Shown here piece by piece: positions 24,924-33,263 of a stretch of DNA of 64,000 nucleotides. The notes under the pieces are model-generated. The model saw only the letters and a list, made by a program, of their open reading frames with translations, had not been told where the DNA came from and did not search any database. Made by a program: the position numbers and the translations under genes. The number at the start of each line of letters is the position of its first letter. The stretch's first letter is position 1. The stretch is taken from contig JADIXX010000001.1 of the NCBI GenBank assembly GCA_016705575.1, positions 496,001 through 560,000 of the forward strand, read 5' to 3'. Source of the DNA: Candidatus Aalborgicola defluviihabitans. GTDB taxonomy: Bacteria > Pseudomonadota > Gammaproteobacteria > Burkholderiales > Burkholderiaceae_C.

Positions 24924-25005
24924 ATTTGCGTGCCCGCGCAGCAGCGGTCAGACTTCGCCCGCTGTGGATACCGAGCGGCGCAAATAAATTGATATTGGAG
25001 ACACC

Positions 25006-26160
25006 ATGGGATTGCAATCACCTTGGCTTTTGCCATGTTTGGGTCTGGCGTTGTGCCTGGGCCTTGGGAGTGCGAAGGCCACCGAGGCCGGCGTGACCGA
25101 TACGGAAATCCTGATCGGACAACCCGCTCCGCTGACGGGACCGCTGGCCGAACTGGCGCCGGACATTGTCAATGCGACAAAGGCATTGTTCGACGGCGTC
25201 AACGAGAAGGGCGGCATTCACGGGCGCAAGCTGCGTACGCTGACCATGGACGATGGCTATGTTGTCGAGAACACGGTCAAGGTGGTAAACCACATGATCG
25301 ACAAGGAGCCTGTCTTTGCGTTGATAAACATGACGGGTACCTCCAATGTGGCGTCCGTATTGCCGCTGCTGGAAAAGACCAGTCCGCCACTGCCACTGGT
25401 GGCGCCATTCACCGGGGCGGATTTGATACGTGTGCCGCCTATCCACCATGTTTTCAATGTGCGCGCCAGCTATGGGGATGAAGCCGAAAAAATTGTGCAG
25501 CACCTGACCACCATCGGCACGCAGCGCATAGCCGTGCTGTGGAGCAACAACGGTTTTGGCAAGGACGGCCTGGCGGGTGTGCAACGGGCACTGGAAAAAC
25601 GCGGCATGAAGGTTTATGCCAATGCGCCCATTGAACAGAACGCGTCTGACACCAACAAGGCAGTGGCTGCCCTCTATGACACCCGGCCTGAGGTGATTGT
25701 CATGGTTACCGCTGGCGCGCCCACCGTGAGTTTTATCAAGGCTTACAACAAGGTACGAAAGGGTATGCAGTTTTACACGCTGTCGGTGATGGGCAACCAG
25801 GCGACACTGCGTGCCTTGGGTGCGGACGGTGTGGGTGTGGTGGTGAGTACCGTGGTGCCGTTCCCATGGGATGTAACCCACCCGCTGGCGCGGGAATACC
25901 GTGCAGCCATGCAGAAGGCGGGTTTTGCCAGCAATATCTCATTTCTGGGATTCGAAAGCTATATCAATGGCAAGGTGCTGGTGGAGGGCCTGCGCCTGGC
26001 AGGCAAAGACCTCAATCGCAAGAAGTTTGTGGATGCTTTGGCCTCGATGCGGCGACTTGATATGGGCGGCTTTGCGGTCGGCTTTTCCAAGGACTCACGC
26101 CAGGGCTCCCGCTTTGTGGGACTGACCATCGTCAGCCCGGGCGAAAGGTTCACCAAATAG
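25006..26160 (+). CDS. Periplasmic ligand-binding protein, LivK type
   Basis: 384 residues; GGAG 6 bases before the ATG. Signal peptide (about 1-25, ...GSAKATEA), then a type I periplasmic binding fold: TEILIGQPAPLTGPLAELA, NEKGGIHGRKLRTLTMDDGY, IAVLWSNNGFGKDGLAGVQ, YTLSVMGNQATLRALGADG. The chemical nature of the ligand is unknown. No permease follows directly; it may feed the LIV permease at 29.3 kb or act as a sensor partner. Under likely control of the divergent Crp-type regulator. Confidence 0.87.
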   Translation: MGLQSPWLLPCLGLALCLGLGSAKATEAGVTDTEILIGQPAPLTGPLAELAPDIVNATKALFDGVNEKGGIHGRKLRTLTMDDGYVVENTVKVVNHMIDKEPVFALINMTGTSNVASVLPLLEKTSPPLPLVAPFTGADLIRVPPIHHVFNVRASYGDEAEKIVQHLTTIGTQRIAVLWSNNGFGKDGLAGVQRALEKRGMKVYANAPIEQNASDTNKAVAALYDTRPEVIVMVTAGAPTVSFIKAYNKVRKGMQFYTLSVMGNQATLRALGADGVGVVVSTVVPFPWDVTHPLAREYRAAMQKAGFASNISFLGFESYINGKVLVEGLRLAGKDLNRKKFVDALASMRRLDMGGFAVGFSKDSRQGSRFVGLTIVSPGERFTK

Positions 26161-26249
26161 GCACTGCCGCGTCTGCGCGAGCCCGCACATTTTTTTTGTT
26201 AACACGTTACCATGATGAAGTCTTACTACAATTTCCAGAAGGAGTATCC

Positions 26250-27878
26250 ATGCTCGGGTTGATGCAAAACCAGCAACTGCTGATTTCGTCGCTGATTGAA
26301 TTCGCCGACAGGCACCATGGCGAGGCCGAAGTAGTTTCTCGCCGTGTTGAAGGCGACATTCACCGTTACACCTACAAGCAGGTAGCTCAGCGCTCGCGCA
26401 AGGTGGCAAATGCTCTGGACAAGTTGAATCTGGCCTTCAGCGATCGTGTTGCCACGCTGGCCTGGAATGGTTATCGCCATCTGGAGCTGTACTTCGGTGT
26501 CAGCGGCACCGGGCGCGTCCTGCACACATTGAATCCCCGCCTGCACCCCGACCAGATTGTCTGGATTGCCAACCACGCGGAAGACCAGGTCCTGTGCTTT
26601 GACATGACCTTCCTGCCCATCATCAAGGCCGTGCACAGCCGTTGCACCACCATCAAGCATTTCATCGCGTTGTGCGATGCAGATGCATTGCCCACTGATA
26701 CCGGCATTCCCGGTCTGCGCAGCTATGAGGAATGGATTGGCCTTCAATCCAGCGAGTACGCGTGGCCGCAGTTTGACGAAAATTCGGCTTCCAGCATGTG
26801 CTACACCAGTGGCACCACGGGCAACCCCAAGGCGGCACTGTACAGCCACCGTTCGACCATGCTGCACGCCTATGCAGTGGCGATGCCCGATGTGATGTGC
26901 GTTAGTGCGCGCGACTCCATTTTGCCCGTGGTGCCCATGTTTCACGTCAACGCCTGGGGTATTCCCTACACTGCCGCCATGACCGGCGCCAAACTCGTAT
27001 TCCCTGGCCCTGCGATGGATGGAAAATCCATTTTTGACTTGATTGAGTCCGAGAAGGTGACCTACGCCGCCGGCGTGCCCACGGTGTGGCAAATGATGTT
27101 GTCGCACATGCAGAGCAACAACCTGCGGTTCTCCACGCTCAAGCGCACGGTGATCGGCGGGTCGGCCTGCCCGCCAGCCATGATTACCGCTTTCAATGAC
27201 CTGTATGGTGTCGAAGTGCTGCACGCTTGGGGTATGACCGAAATGTCCCCGCTGGGCACCCTGTGTACGCTCAAGAACAAGCACCTGGAGATGAGCGAGG
27301 AAGAAAAGATGAAGGTTCGCCTCAAGCAGGGGCGGGGCATCTTTGGGGTAGATATGAAAATCGTCGGTGACGACGGCAAGGAACTGCCCTGGGATGGCAA
27401 GGCCTATGGTGACTTGCTGGTCAAGGGCCCCTGGGTCATTGCCGAATACTACAAAGGCGAGGCCGGCTCACCGCTGGTGGACGGCTGGTTCCCTACGGGA
27501 GATGTAGCCACCATTGATCCTGACGGCTATATGCAAATCACCGATCGCAGCAAAGATGTCATCAAGTCCGGCGGGGAATGGATCAGCTCTATTGACGTGG
27601 AAAACATTGCCATGGCCCATCCGGCAGTGGCCATGGCTGCATGCATCGGCATGAAGCACCCGAAGTGGGATGAGCGCCCCATCATCGCGGTGGTCAAGAA
27701 GCCCGGTGCAGAAGTCACGCGCGAGGAGCTGATTGCCTTCTATGAAGGAAAAACCGCCAAATGGCAAATCCCCGACGACGTGGTGTTTGTCGACGCCATT
27801 CCGTTGGGTGCCACAGGCAAGATGCAGAAGATCAAGTTGCGTGAAGTCTTGCGTGACTACAAGCTTCCAGGCGTGTGA
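26250..27878 (+). CDS. Medium/long-chain acyl-CoA synthetase (AMP-forming)
   Basis: 542 residues, start at MLGLMQNQQLL with AGAAGGAG upstream. Adenylate-forming signatures: SSMCYTSGTTGNPKAALYSH (phosphate loop), VLHAWGMTEMSPLGTL, DGWFPTGDVATIDPDGYM (ATP/AMP Asp), ITDRSKDVIKSGGEWIS (hinge) and IPLGATGKMQK with the catalytic Lys. The C-terminal half resembles AlkK-type enzymes acting on medium or long chains. It would activate an acid taken up by the neighbouring transporter for the beta-oxidation enzymes encoded downstream. Confidence 0.9.
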   Translation: MLGLMQNQQLLISSLIEFADRHHGEAEVVSRRVEGDIHRYTYKQVAQRSRKVANALDKLNLAFSDRVATLAWNGYRHLELYFGVSGTGRVLHTLNPRLHPDQIVWIANHAEDQVLCFDMTFLPIIKAVHSRCTTIKHFIALCDADALPTDTGIPGLRSYEEWIGLQSSEYAWPQFDENSASSMCYTSGTTGNPKAALYSHRSTMLHAYAVAMPDVMCVSARDSILPVVPMFHVNAWGIPYTAAMTGAKLVFPGPAMDGKSIFDLIESEKVTYAAGVPTVWQMMLSHMQSNNLRFSTLKRTVIGGSACPPAMITAFNDLYGVEVLHAWGMTEMSPLGTLCTLKNKHLEMSEEEKMKVRLKQGRGIFGVDMKIVGDDGKELPWDGKAYGDLLVKGPWVIAEYYKGEAGSPLVDGWFPTGDVATIDPDGYMQITDRSKDVIKSGGEWISSIDVENIAMAHPAVAMAACIGMKHPKWDERPIIAVVKKPGAEVTREELIAFYEGKTAKWQIPDDVVFVDAIPLGATGKMQKIKLREVLRDYKLPGV

Positions 27879-28009
27879 TCACCCGTAAGTGAGTGTTCCG
27901 TGTCACCGGGGTGCCAGTCGCCAAGGTGATACGGTTTAGGGGAAACCCTCCCGATGCAGTGCGGTAATTCTTGTACGCTTGCACCAGTCTTTTTCAAGGA
28001 GTCTCTGAC

Positions 28010-29245
28010 ATGAAATTTGCGTTGAAATTTGTCGCTGCCACGGTCGCAATCGTATGTGCTACATCGGCTATGGCCCAGAAGGGCGAGACTGTAAAAATGG
28101 TTCGCATCGATCCACTGACTGGACTTCTGGGACCCGTTGGTGTCAGTCAGCTCAAGGGCTATCAGTTCTTCGCTGAAAAGTTCAGTGGCGCAGGCAACCC
28201 CGCCGGTGTCAAGTTTGAAGTCACCGGTATTGACAACAAGTTGAGCCCGACCGAAAGTCTGAATGCCTTGAAGGCTGCTATCGACCAAGGCGCACGCTAC
28301 ATCATTCAGGGCAACGGTTCTTCCGTAGCACTGGCTTTGACCGATGCGGTGACCAAGTACAACGAACGCAATCCGGGCAAGGAAGTCATTTACCTGAATG
28401 ACGCTGCTGTGGATCCCGATTTGACCAACAGCAAGTGCAGCTACTGGCACTTCCGCTTTGACGCAGACACCTCGATGAAGATGGAAGCTATGTCCAGCTT
28501 CATGGAAACCCAGAAAGACATTAAGAACGTCTACATCCTGGGTCAAAACTATTCCCATGGTGTGCAGGTTGCCAAGTACGCCAAAGAAACCCTGGCCCGC
28601 AAGCGTCCTGACATCAAGATTGTTGGCGAGGACCTGCATCCGTTGGCCCAAGTACGTGACTTCGCACCGTACATCGCCAAGATCAAGGCGTCGGGTGCGG
28701 ACACTGTGATCACCGGCAACTGGGGCTCTGACTTGTCGTTGCTGATCAAGGCGGCCAACGAAAACGGCTACACCGGCAAGTTCTTCACATACTATGCTGG
28801 CGTAACCGGCACACCAACCGCGCTGGGTACCAACGGTGCTGGACGCGTGTACCAGGTGGCCTATAACCACTACAACATGGGCGGCCAGATGGACAAGTGG
28901 ATGAAGGAATTCCACGACAAGTACAAGGACGATTTCTACACCGGCGCCACCATCCGTATCTTCCAGACGCTGGGCGCAGCCATGGCCAAGGCAAAATCTA
29001 CCGATCCAGTCAAAGTTGCGGCTGCCCTGGAAGGCATCAAGGTCAATAGCTTTAACGGCGAAGTGGAAATGCGCAAAGCCGATCATCAGCTCCAGCAGCC
29101 GCTGTACATCACGGTCTGGCAAAAGGCGGACAAAAAGTACCCCTACAGCCCTGAAGGTACGGGCATGACCCTGGCACCGGTCATGGAATACGCCAACTAT
29201 GTCTCCAGCACGCCCACCAGCTGCCAGATGAAGCGCCCTTCCTGA
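28010..29245 (+). CDS. Periplasmic binding protein of LIV ABC transporter 1
   Basis: 411 residues from ATG 28010 (AAGGAG upstream). Signal peptide MKFALKFVAATVAIVCATSAMAQ, then MVRIDPLTGLLGPVGVSQLK, HFRFDADTSMKMEAM, YILGQNYSHGVQVAKYAKET and ITVWQKADKKYPYSPEGTGM. It belongs to the branched-chain amino-acid/amide binding family, but the binding residues do not tell the ligand. A terminator-like hairpin separates it from the permease gene, as is usual for highly expressed binding proteins. Confidence 0.9.
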   Translation: MKFALKFVAATVAIVCATSAMAQKGETVKMVRIDPLTGLLGPVGVSQLKGYQFFAEKFSGAGNPAGVKFEVTGIDNKLSPTESLNALKAAIDQGARYIIQGNGSSVALALTDAVTKYNERNPGKEVIYLNDAAVDPDLTNSKCSYWHFRFDADTSMKMEAMSSFMETQKDIKNVYILGQNYSHGVQVAKYAKETLARKRPDIKIVGEDLHPLAQVRDFAPYIAKIKASGADTVITGNWGSDLSLLIKAANENGYTGKFFTYYAGVTGTPTALGTNGAGRVYQVAYNHYNMGGQMDKWMKEFHDKYKDDFYTGATIRIFQTLGAAMAKAKSTDPVKVAAALEGIKVNSFNGEVEMRKADHQLQQPLYITVWQKADKKYPYSPEGTGMTLAPVMEYANYVSSTPTSCQMKRPS

Positions 29246-29275
29246 CCCTGTAACGCCCTGGGCGCTTGAGTCGAG

Positions 29276-29310
29276 AGCCCGAGCGGTTTTGCCGCATCGG
29301 GCTTTTTTGT
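29276..29310 (+). terminator. Intra-operon terminator/attenuator after the binding-protein gene
   Basis: AGCCCGA-GCGG-TTTT-GCCGC-A-TCGGGCT (29276-29303) followed by a T-run to 29308. It should end a large part of transcripts, leaving the permease genes at a lower level. Confidence 0.8.
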
Positions 29311-29338
29311 TTTTACCGAGGAGAAAGGTCTCTCGATA

Positions 29339-30373
29339 ATGGAGTTTTTCATCATCTCGATGCTCAACGGGCTGAGTTACGGCTTGTTGCTGTTCATGCT
29401 GAGCTCGGGGCTGACACTGATTTTCAGCATGATGGGCGTATTGAACTTCGCCCATGCGTCTTTCTACATGCTGGGTGCTTATGTGGGCTACTCAGTTGCG
29501 CAGGCGGTCGGTTTTTGGCCCGCTTTGGTGATTGCCCCCCTCGTGGTGGGTGCCCTGGGGGCCCTGTTTGAACGCATTAGCCTGCGCAAGGTGCACAAGT
29601 ATGGTCATGTGGCCGAACTGCTCATTACCTTCGGCCTGTCCTATGTAATTCTGGATCTGATCCAGTTGATCTGGGGTCGCATTGCACTGGAATTTCGTCC
29701 ACCCGAGATCCTGCAGGGCCCGGCCCTCACGTTGATAAACAATTCGGTCAAGGGTCTGAGCGTGTTGTGGGGCGCGGCACCTGCTGAGTTGTGCAGTTCA
29801 GCAGATGCGGCAGTTCGAGTGGTGTGCTCGCCATTTCCGGCCACCCGTGGCTTCATGATGCTGGTGGCGTTGGTGATGCTGATGGCTGTTTGGCTGTTAC
29901 TCACACGTACCCGCGTCGGTTTGGTCATCCAGTCTGCTTTGACCCATCCTGAAGCCGTGGAGTCGCTGGGCCACAACGTGCCGCGCATTTTCATGCTGGT
30001 CTTTGGCGCCGGCTGTGCTCTGGCTGGTCTGGCCGGCGTGATTGGCGGCAGTACCTTTCTGACCGAACCAGCGATGGCCGCTACGCTTGGGCCGGTTATT
30101 TTTGTGGTGGTGGTGGTGGGTGGTATGGGTTCACTCTCTGGCGCGTTTCTGGCCTCAGTGTTGATTGGTGTGATTCAGACCTTTGCGGTGGCGTTCGACT
30201 ATTCGGTGGCCTCTATGGCACATCAAATGGGAGTTCCTCTGAGCGACGCGGCCCTGAATAACTCTTTTGTCAAACTGACTTTGTCGCAGATTGCGCCCAT
30301 CCTGCCGTATCTGTTTTTGGTGCTGATCCTGATCTTCCGGCCCAAGGGTTTGCTGGGCACGCGGGAGGGATAA
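29339..30373 (+). CDS. LIV-type ABC transporter permease, LivH family
   Basis: 344 residues, about eight membrane helices. Starts MEFFIISMLNGLSYGLLLFM, with LIFSMMGVLNFAHASFYMLG and a cytoplasmic coupling loop near PEAVESLGHNVPRIFMLVFG; the last part VVVVVGGMGSLSGAFLAS is the family signature. Forms the membrane channel with the LivM-type subunit. AGGAGAAAG lies upstream of the start. Confidence 0.92.
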   Translation: MEFFIISMLNGLSYGLLLFMLSSGLTLIFSMMGVLNFAHASFYMLGAYVGYSVAQAVGFWPALVIAPLVVGALGALFERISLRKVHKYGHVAELLITFGLSYVILDLIQLIWGRIALEFRPPEILQGPALTLINNSVKGLSVLWGAAPAELCSSADAAVRVVCSPFPATRGFMMLVALVMLMAVWLLLTRTRVGLVIQSALTHPEAVESLGHNVPRIFMLVFGAGCALAGLAGVIGGSTFLTEPAMAATLGPVIFVVVVVGGMGSLSGAFLASVLIGVIQTFAVAFDYSVASMAHQMGVPLSDAALNNSFVKLTLSQIAPILPYLFLVLILIFRPKGLLGTREG

Positions 30374-30377
30374 GAAT

Positions 30378-31667
30378 ATGCCGAACAACAACAAACCGGG
30401 CCTGTTCAACACGGGCCGTATCGTGGTGTGGGGCCTCTTCGCTTTGGTGATGGCAGTGGCGCCCCTTGTGTTTACGAGTGGTCTTGGCATGACAGTGCTG
30501 TCGCAAATGGGCATCGCCATCATTGCCTGTCTGTCCTACAACATGTTGCTGGGGCAGGGCGGCATGCTCAGTTTCGGACATGCGGTATATACCGGCCTTG
30601 GTGCCTTTGGGGCGATTCATGCGCTCAACGCGATCAGCGGTGGCAGCTTGCCCATGCCGGTGTCATTGGTGCCCATCGTCGGAGGCTTTTTTGGCATGGG
30701 CTTTGCCGTGCTGTTTGGTTACGTGACAACCCGCAAGGCCGGAACGACCTTCGCCATGATTACCCTGGGCCTCGGCGAACTGGTGTTTGCGATGTCGCTG
30801 ATGATCCCAGAGTTCTTCGGGGGTGAAGGTGGCGTGTCGGGTAACCGGGTCACGGGCAATGCCGTTATGGGTATCACCTATGGCCCCCCCATTCAGGTGT
30901 ATTACCTGATTGCGGTTTACACCTTCTTGTCAGTTGTGGCCATGTTTGCCTTTACGGCCACGCCGTTAGGGCGCATGCTTAACGCGGTGCGTGACAACCC
31001 CGAGCGTGTGGAGTTCGTGGGCTATAACACCCAGCGCATCCGGTACACCGCATTCATCATTGCCGGCTTTTTTGCTGGTGTGTCCGGTGGTCTGGGTGCA
31101 TTGAACTTCGAGATCGTGACCGCCGAAGTGGTGGGTGCGGCACGGTCAGGCGCCTACCTGCTGTTCACGTTTTTGGGAGGTGCGACCTTCTACTTCGGCC
31201 CCATCATTGGTGCGGTGCTCATGGTGCTGGCATTTGTGCTGTTCAGTGAATTCACCAAGGCCTGGCTGCTGTATCTGGGCCTGATCTTTTTGTTTATGGT
31301 GATGTATGCGCCTGGCGGTATTGCCAGCCTGATCATGATGAACGTTCGCGTAGCCGCCTTCGGCAAGCTTAAGCAGCTTTTGGGCAACTACCTGGCCATG
31401 GCGGCTACTCTGCTTATGGCCTTGAGCGGTGCTGCGGCCATGGTCGAGATGACCTACCACTTGCAACTTAACTCCTCGCAGGGGTCTGAACTGGTTTTCC
31501 TGGGCACCACGCTCAATGTAGCCAGTGCCCAAAGCTGGTTTGGTGCTGCGCTGGTGGCGCTGGTGGGCTTTGGCCTTTTTGAACTGACCCGCCGACGGTT
31601 TGCGTTCAAGTGGAAAGAGATCCAGGAGTTTATTGAGAAGAAAATGAATCCGGAGAACGCAGAATGA
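30378..31667 (+). CDS. LIV-type ABC transporter permease, LivM family, with C-terminal extension
   Basis: 429 residues, longer than the usual 320-360. Core features: LSYNMLLGQGGMLSFGHAVY, TTFAMITLGLGELVFAM, NAVRDNPERVEFVGYNTQRI and LFMVMYAPGGIASLIMMN. An extra C-terminal part (about 335-429) adds two or three membrane helices and ends in a charged tail WKEIQEFIEKKMNPENAE; its role is unknown. Starts four bases after livH ends and overlaps the ATPase gene by ATGA. Confidence 0.9.
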   Translation: MPNNNKPGLFNTGRIVVWGLFALVMAVAPLVFTSGLGMTVLSQMGIAIIACLSYNMLLGQGGMLSFGHAVYTGLGAFGAIHALNAISGGSLPMPVSLVPIVGGFFGMGFAVLFGYVTTRKAGTTFAMITLGLGELVFAMSLMIPEFFGGEGGVSGNRVTGNAVMGITYGPPIQVYYLIAVYTFLSVVAMFAFTATPLGRMLNAVRDNPERVEFVGYNTQRIRYTAFIIAGFFAGVSGGLGALNFEIVTAEVVGAARSGAYLLFTFLGGATFYFGPIIGAVLMVLAFVLFSEFTKAWLLYLGLIFLFMVMYAPGGIASLIMMNVRVAAFGKLKQLLGNYLAMAATLLMALSGAAAMVEMTYHLQLNSSQGSELVFLGTTLNVASAQSWFGAALVALVGFGLFELTRRRFAFKWKEIQEFIEKKMNPENAE

Positions 31668-32446
31668 GTGCAGAGACCACCTATGCGCTGGAACTCAAGG
31701 ATCTGCGCAAGAGCTTTGGCAAGACCGAGATCATCCGTGGTATCAACCTGGCGGTGCGCCATGGTGAACGTATCGCGGTGATTGGCCCCAACGGTGCCGG
31801 CAAGTCCACGCTGTTTAATCTGATTAGTGGCCGCTTTGGCGCCACCAGCGGGGAAGTGCTGCTCAATGGCACGCCCATCATGGGCATGAAGCCCTACGAG
31901 ATCAACCGTTTGGGTTTGTCACGCAGCTTTCAAATCACCAACATCTTCCCCAAGCTCAGCGTGTTTGAGAACCTGCGCTGCAGCGTGTTGTGGAGCCTGG
32001 GCTACAAGTACACGTTTTTCAGGTTCTTGTCCAAGCTGGATGACGCCAACGCCCGCGCAATCGAGTTGATGAAGATGATCAACCTGGAAAAGAAGCGGGA
32101 CGTGTTGGCCATTAACCTGACCTATGCCGAGCAGCGCGCGCTGGAGATTGGCATCACCATCGGCGGAGGTGCCAATGTAATTTTGCTGGACGAGCCTACT
32201 GCTGGGATGAGCTCCAGCGAAACTGAGCGCTTCATTTCGCTGATTCGGACTGTGACCGAGGGTAAAACGCTTTTGACTGTGGAGCACGATATGGGCGTCG
32301 TTTTTGGCCTGGCCGACAAGATTGCCGTGGTCGTGTACGGAGAGGTCATTGCGTTTGACACGCCGGAAGCCGTCCGCGCGAATGCGCAGGTACAAGAAGC
32401 CTATCTGGGCTCGTCAGTGGCAGATGCCCAGGCCGGAGAACACTGA
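31664..32446 (+). CDS. LIV-type ABC transporter ATPase, LivG family
   Basis: 260 residues. Walker A IGPNGAGKSTLFNLISG, Q-loop SRSFQITNIFPKLSVFENLR, Walker B VILLDEPTAGMSSSE, switch His in LTVEHDMGVVF. The usual LSxG signature is altered to NLTYAEQRALEIG, common in this subfamily. Energises import with the LivF partner encoded next. Confidence 0.92.
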   Translation: MSAETTYALELKDLRKSFGKTEIIRGINLAVRHGERIAVIGPNGAGKSTLFNLISGRFGATSGEVLLNGTPIMGMKPYEINRLGLSRSFQITNIFPKLSVFENLRCSVLWSLGYKYTFFRFLSKLDDANARAIELMKMINLEKKRDVLAINLTYAEQRALEIGITIGGGANVILLDEPTAGMSSSETERFISLIRTVTEGKTLLTVEHDMGVVFGLADKIAVVVYGEVIAFDTPEAVRANAQVQEAYLGSSVADAQAGEH

Positions 32447-32448
32447 TT

Positions 32449-33144
32449 GTGCTGAAACTATCAAATTTACATGCCTTTTACGGCAAGAGCCATGTGCTGC
32501 ATGGCGTGGATATGGAGATCAATGGTGGCGAAATTGTGGCCTTGCTGGGCCGCAACGGTTCAGGCCGTTCCACCACAGCCAAGTCCATGATGGGTCTGGT
32601 TGACTGCAAGGGGTCCATGATCTGGAAAGGCAAGGAAGTGCTGGGCAAGAAGACCTTTGAGATCGCCCATTTGGGCATTGGCTACGTGCCTGAAAGTCGT
32701 GACATCTTCCCAAAGCTCACCGTGCACCAGAATCTGCTGCTAGGCCAAAAACGCGAACAAAAGAACCCGCGCTGGTCATTTGATGACATGTACAAGATGT
32801 TCCCCCGCCTCAAAGAGCGGGAGCACACCGAAGCCGGGGTGTTGTCTGGCGGCGAGCAGCAAATGTTGACTCTGTGTCGCACCCTCATGGGTGACCCGGA
32901 CCTAATCATCATTGATGAGCCTACGGAAGGGCTGGCGCCCAAGATCGTGGAGTTGGTGGCCGAATACCTGCAAGAGTTGCGCAAGCGCGGTATCTCGGTA
33001 TTGCTGATTGAGCAAAAACTCACCATTGCCATGAAGATTTCCGACCGCTGCCTGGTCATGGGCCATGGGCACATCGTTTTTAAAGGAACACCCGACGAAC
33101 TGCGTGCCAACAGCGCCATCCGCAAGGAATGGCTGGAGGTGTAA
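32449..33144 (+). CDS. LIV-type ABC transporter ATPase, LivF family
   Basis: 231 residues from GTG 32449, two bases behind livG. Walker A reads LLGRNGSGRSTTAKSMMG: the invariant Lys of GxxGxGKST is Arg here. Signature EAGVLSGGEQQMLTLCRTLM, Walker B LIIIDEPTEGLAPKI and switch LLIEQKLTIA are otherwise normal. The Lys-to-Arg change would be expected to weaken ATP hydrolysis at one of the two sites of the heterodimer, unless compensated. Confidence 0.9.
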   Translation: MLKLSNLHAFYGKSHVLHGVDMEINGGEIVALLGRNGSGRSTTAKSMMGLVDCKGSMIWKGKEVLGKKTFEIAHLGIGYVPESRDIFPKLTVHQNLLLGQKREQKNPRWSFDDMYKMFPRLKEREHTEAGVLSGGEQQMLTLCRTLMGDPDLIIIDEPTEGLAPKIVELVAEYLQELRKRGISVLLIEQKLTIAMKISDRCLVMGHGHIVFKGTPDELRANSAIRKEWLEV

Positions 33145-33211
33145 TTGCTTTTGTCCCAACTGTGACATGCCGCCTCGGGGGACGGTAGATATTCCCCCTA
33201 CAATTGAAAAC

Positions 33212-33223
33212 GAACGATCGTTC
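33212..33223. promoter_or_regulatory. Perfect palindrome GAACGATCGTTC before the beta-oxidation genes
   Basis: A 12-bp perfect palindrome in an AT-rich gap between livF and the fadB-like gene, 41 bases before its start. Palindromes of this size and look are typical operators of TetR-type fatty-acid regulators; no such regulator is encoded in the window, so the assignment is inferred. Confidence 0.5.
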
Positions 33224-33263
33224 TATTTTTGGTTAGACCACTACCACACCAAGGAATGCAAGC

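Noticed and set aside
27857..29455. 532-codon open frame antisense to the binding-protein gene
   Set aside because: Arises from the codon bias of the sense gene; no family recognised.
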